Source: Actinomycetota bacterium (GTDB taxonomy: Bacteria > Actinomycetota > Humimicrobiia > Humimicrobiales > Humimicrobiaceae). Taken from it: a stretch of 5,036 nucleotides of DNA. Below the pieces are notes generated by a model. It made no database searches. It had not been told where the DNA came from and saw nothing but the letters and a program-made list of their open reading frames with translations. How positions within the stretch are numbered: position 1 is the stretch's first letter; every line of letters begins with the position of its first letter. The position numbers and the translations under genes are program-made. The stretch is taken from positions 1 through 5,036 of the forward strand of contig DNFX01000187.1 in assembly GCA_003486795.1 (NCBI GenBank), given 5' to 3'. Shown here piece after piece: positions 4,990 through 5,036 of the stretch.

Positions 4990-5036
4990 ATGCCAAGAGG
5001 AGACGGAACAGGGCCTGCGGGAATGGGGCCCATGAC
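4990..5036 (+). CDS. DUF5320 family protein, N-terminal fragment (runs off the window)
   Basis: Only the first 15 codons and part of the next are present: MPRGDGTGPAGMGPM followed by AC, the start of a Thr codon. This is the hallmark N-terminus of DUF5320 proteins, short Gly/Met/Arg-rich proteins of anaerobic bacteria and archaea, typically encoded beside DUF134 regulators and NifX/NifB-like dinitrogenase-cofactor-family proteins. Their function is unknown. The start is fixed by the excellent ribosome binding site at 4977-4986. Nothing can be said about the rest of the protein from this window. Confidence 0.88.
   Translation, partial: MPRGDGTGPAGMGPM

Noticed and set aside
1..5036. CRISPR arrays, tRNA/rRNA genes, insertion sequences with terminal repeats
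   Set aside because: I read both strands and found no regularly spaced repeats, no tRNA cloverleaf or rRNA signature, and no intact transposase or paired terminal inverted repeats.

Overview
This is an AT-rich bacterial window (G+C about one third by eye, with many ATA, AGA and AAA codons). The gene families point to an anaerobic or facultatively anaerobic, acetate-handling bacterium. DUF134 and DUF5320 genes are typical of strict anaerobes such as clostridia, deltaproteobacteria and Deferribacteres. The sequence alone does not fix the taxon.

Left part (1-2708): the 3' end of an unidentified gene is closed by a perfect 11-bp-stem terminator (247-277). A two-gene operon follows, consisting of a DUF485 (YjcH-like) small membrane protein and an ActP-type sodium:solute symporter. 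The two genes overlap by ATGA, and the symporter has an unusually large loop of about 180 residues between TM6 and TM7. The pair is the usual bacterial arrangement for monocarboxylate (acetate-type) uptake.

Middle (2651-3658): a convergent gene on the minus strand encodes a protein of about 232 residues that resembles a TIM barrel of the OMP decarboxylase/HUMPS superfamily, but its catalytic D-x-K-x-x-D motif looks degenerate. Its last codons lie inside a long imperfect hairpin that probably terminates transcription for both converging genes. Next comes a 289-base AT-rich intergenic stretch with divergent promoters and a 10-bp inverted repeat.

Right part (3571-5036): a DUF134 helix-turn-helix/zinc-ribbon protein, a flavin reductase-like (FMN split-barrel) protein, and the first 15 codons of a DUF5320 protein all run rightward, each with its own recognisable promoter. 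The flavin reductase and DUF5320 genes share an identical 14-bp palindrome, TGAACTATAGTTCA, in their control regions. At the first gene it lies just downstream of the -10 box. At the second it is extended to an 18-bp perfect palindrome and fills the spacer between TTGACA and the -10 box. It does not occur upstream of the DUF134 gene. This suggests a small co-regulated metal- or redox-linked regulon of unknown function that continues beyond the right edge. It is the most interesting part of the window.
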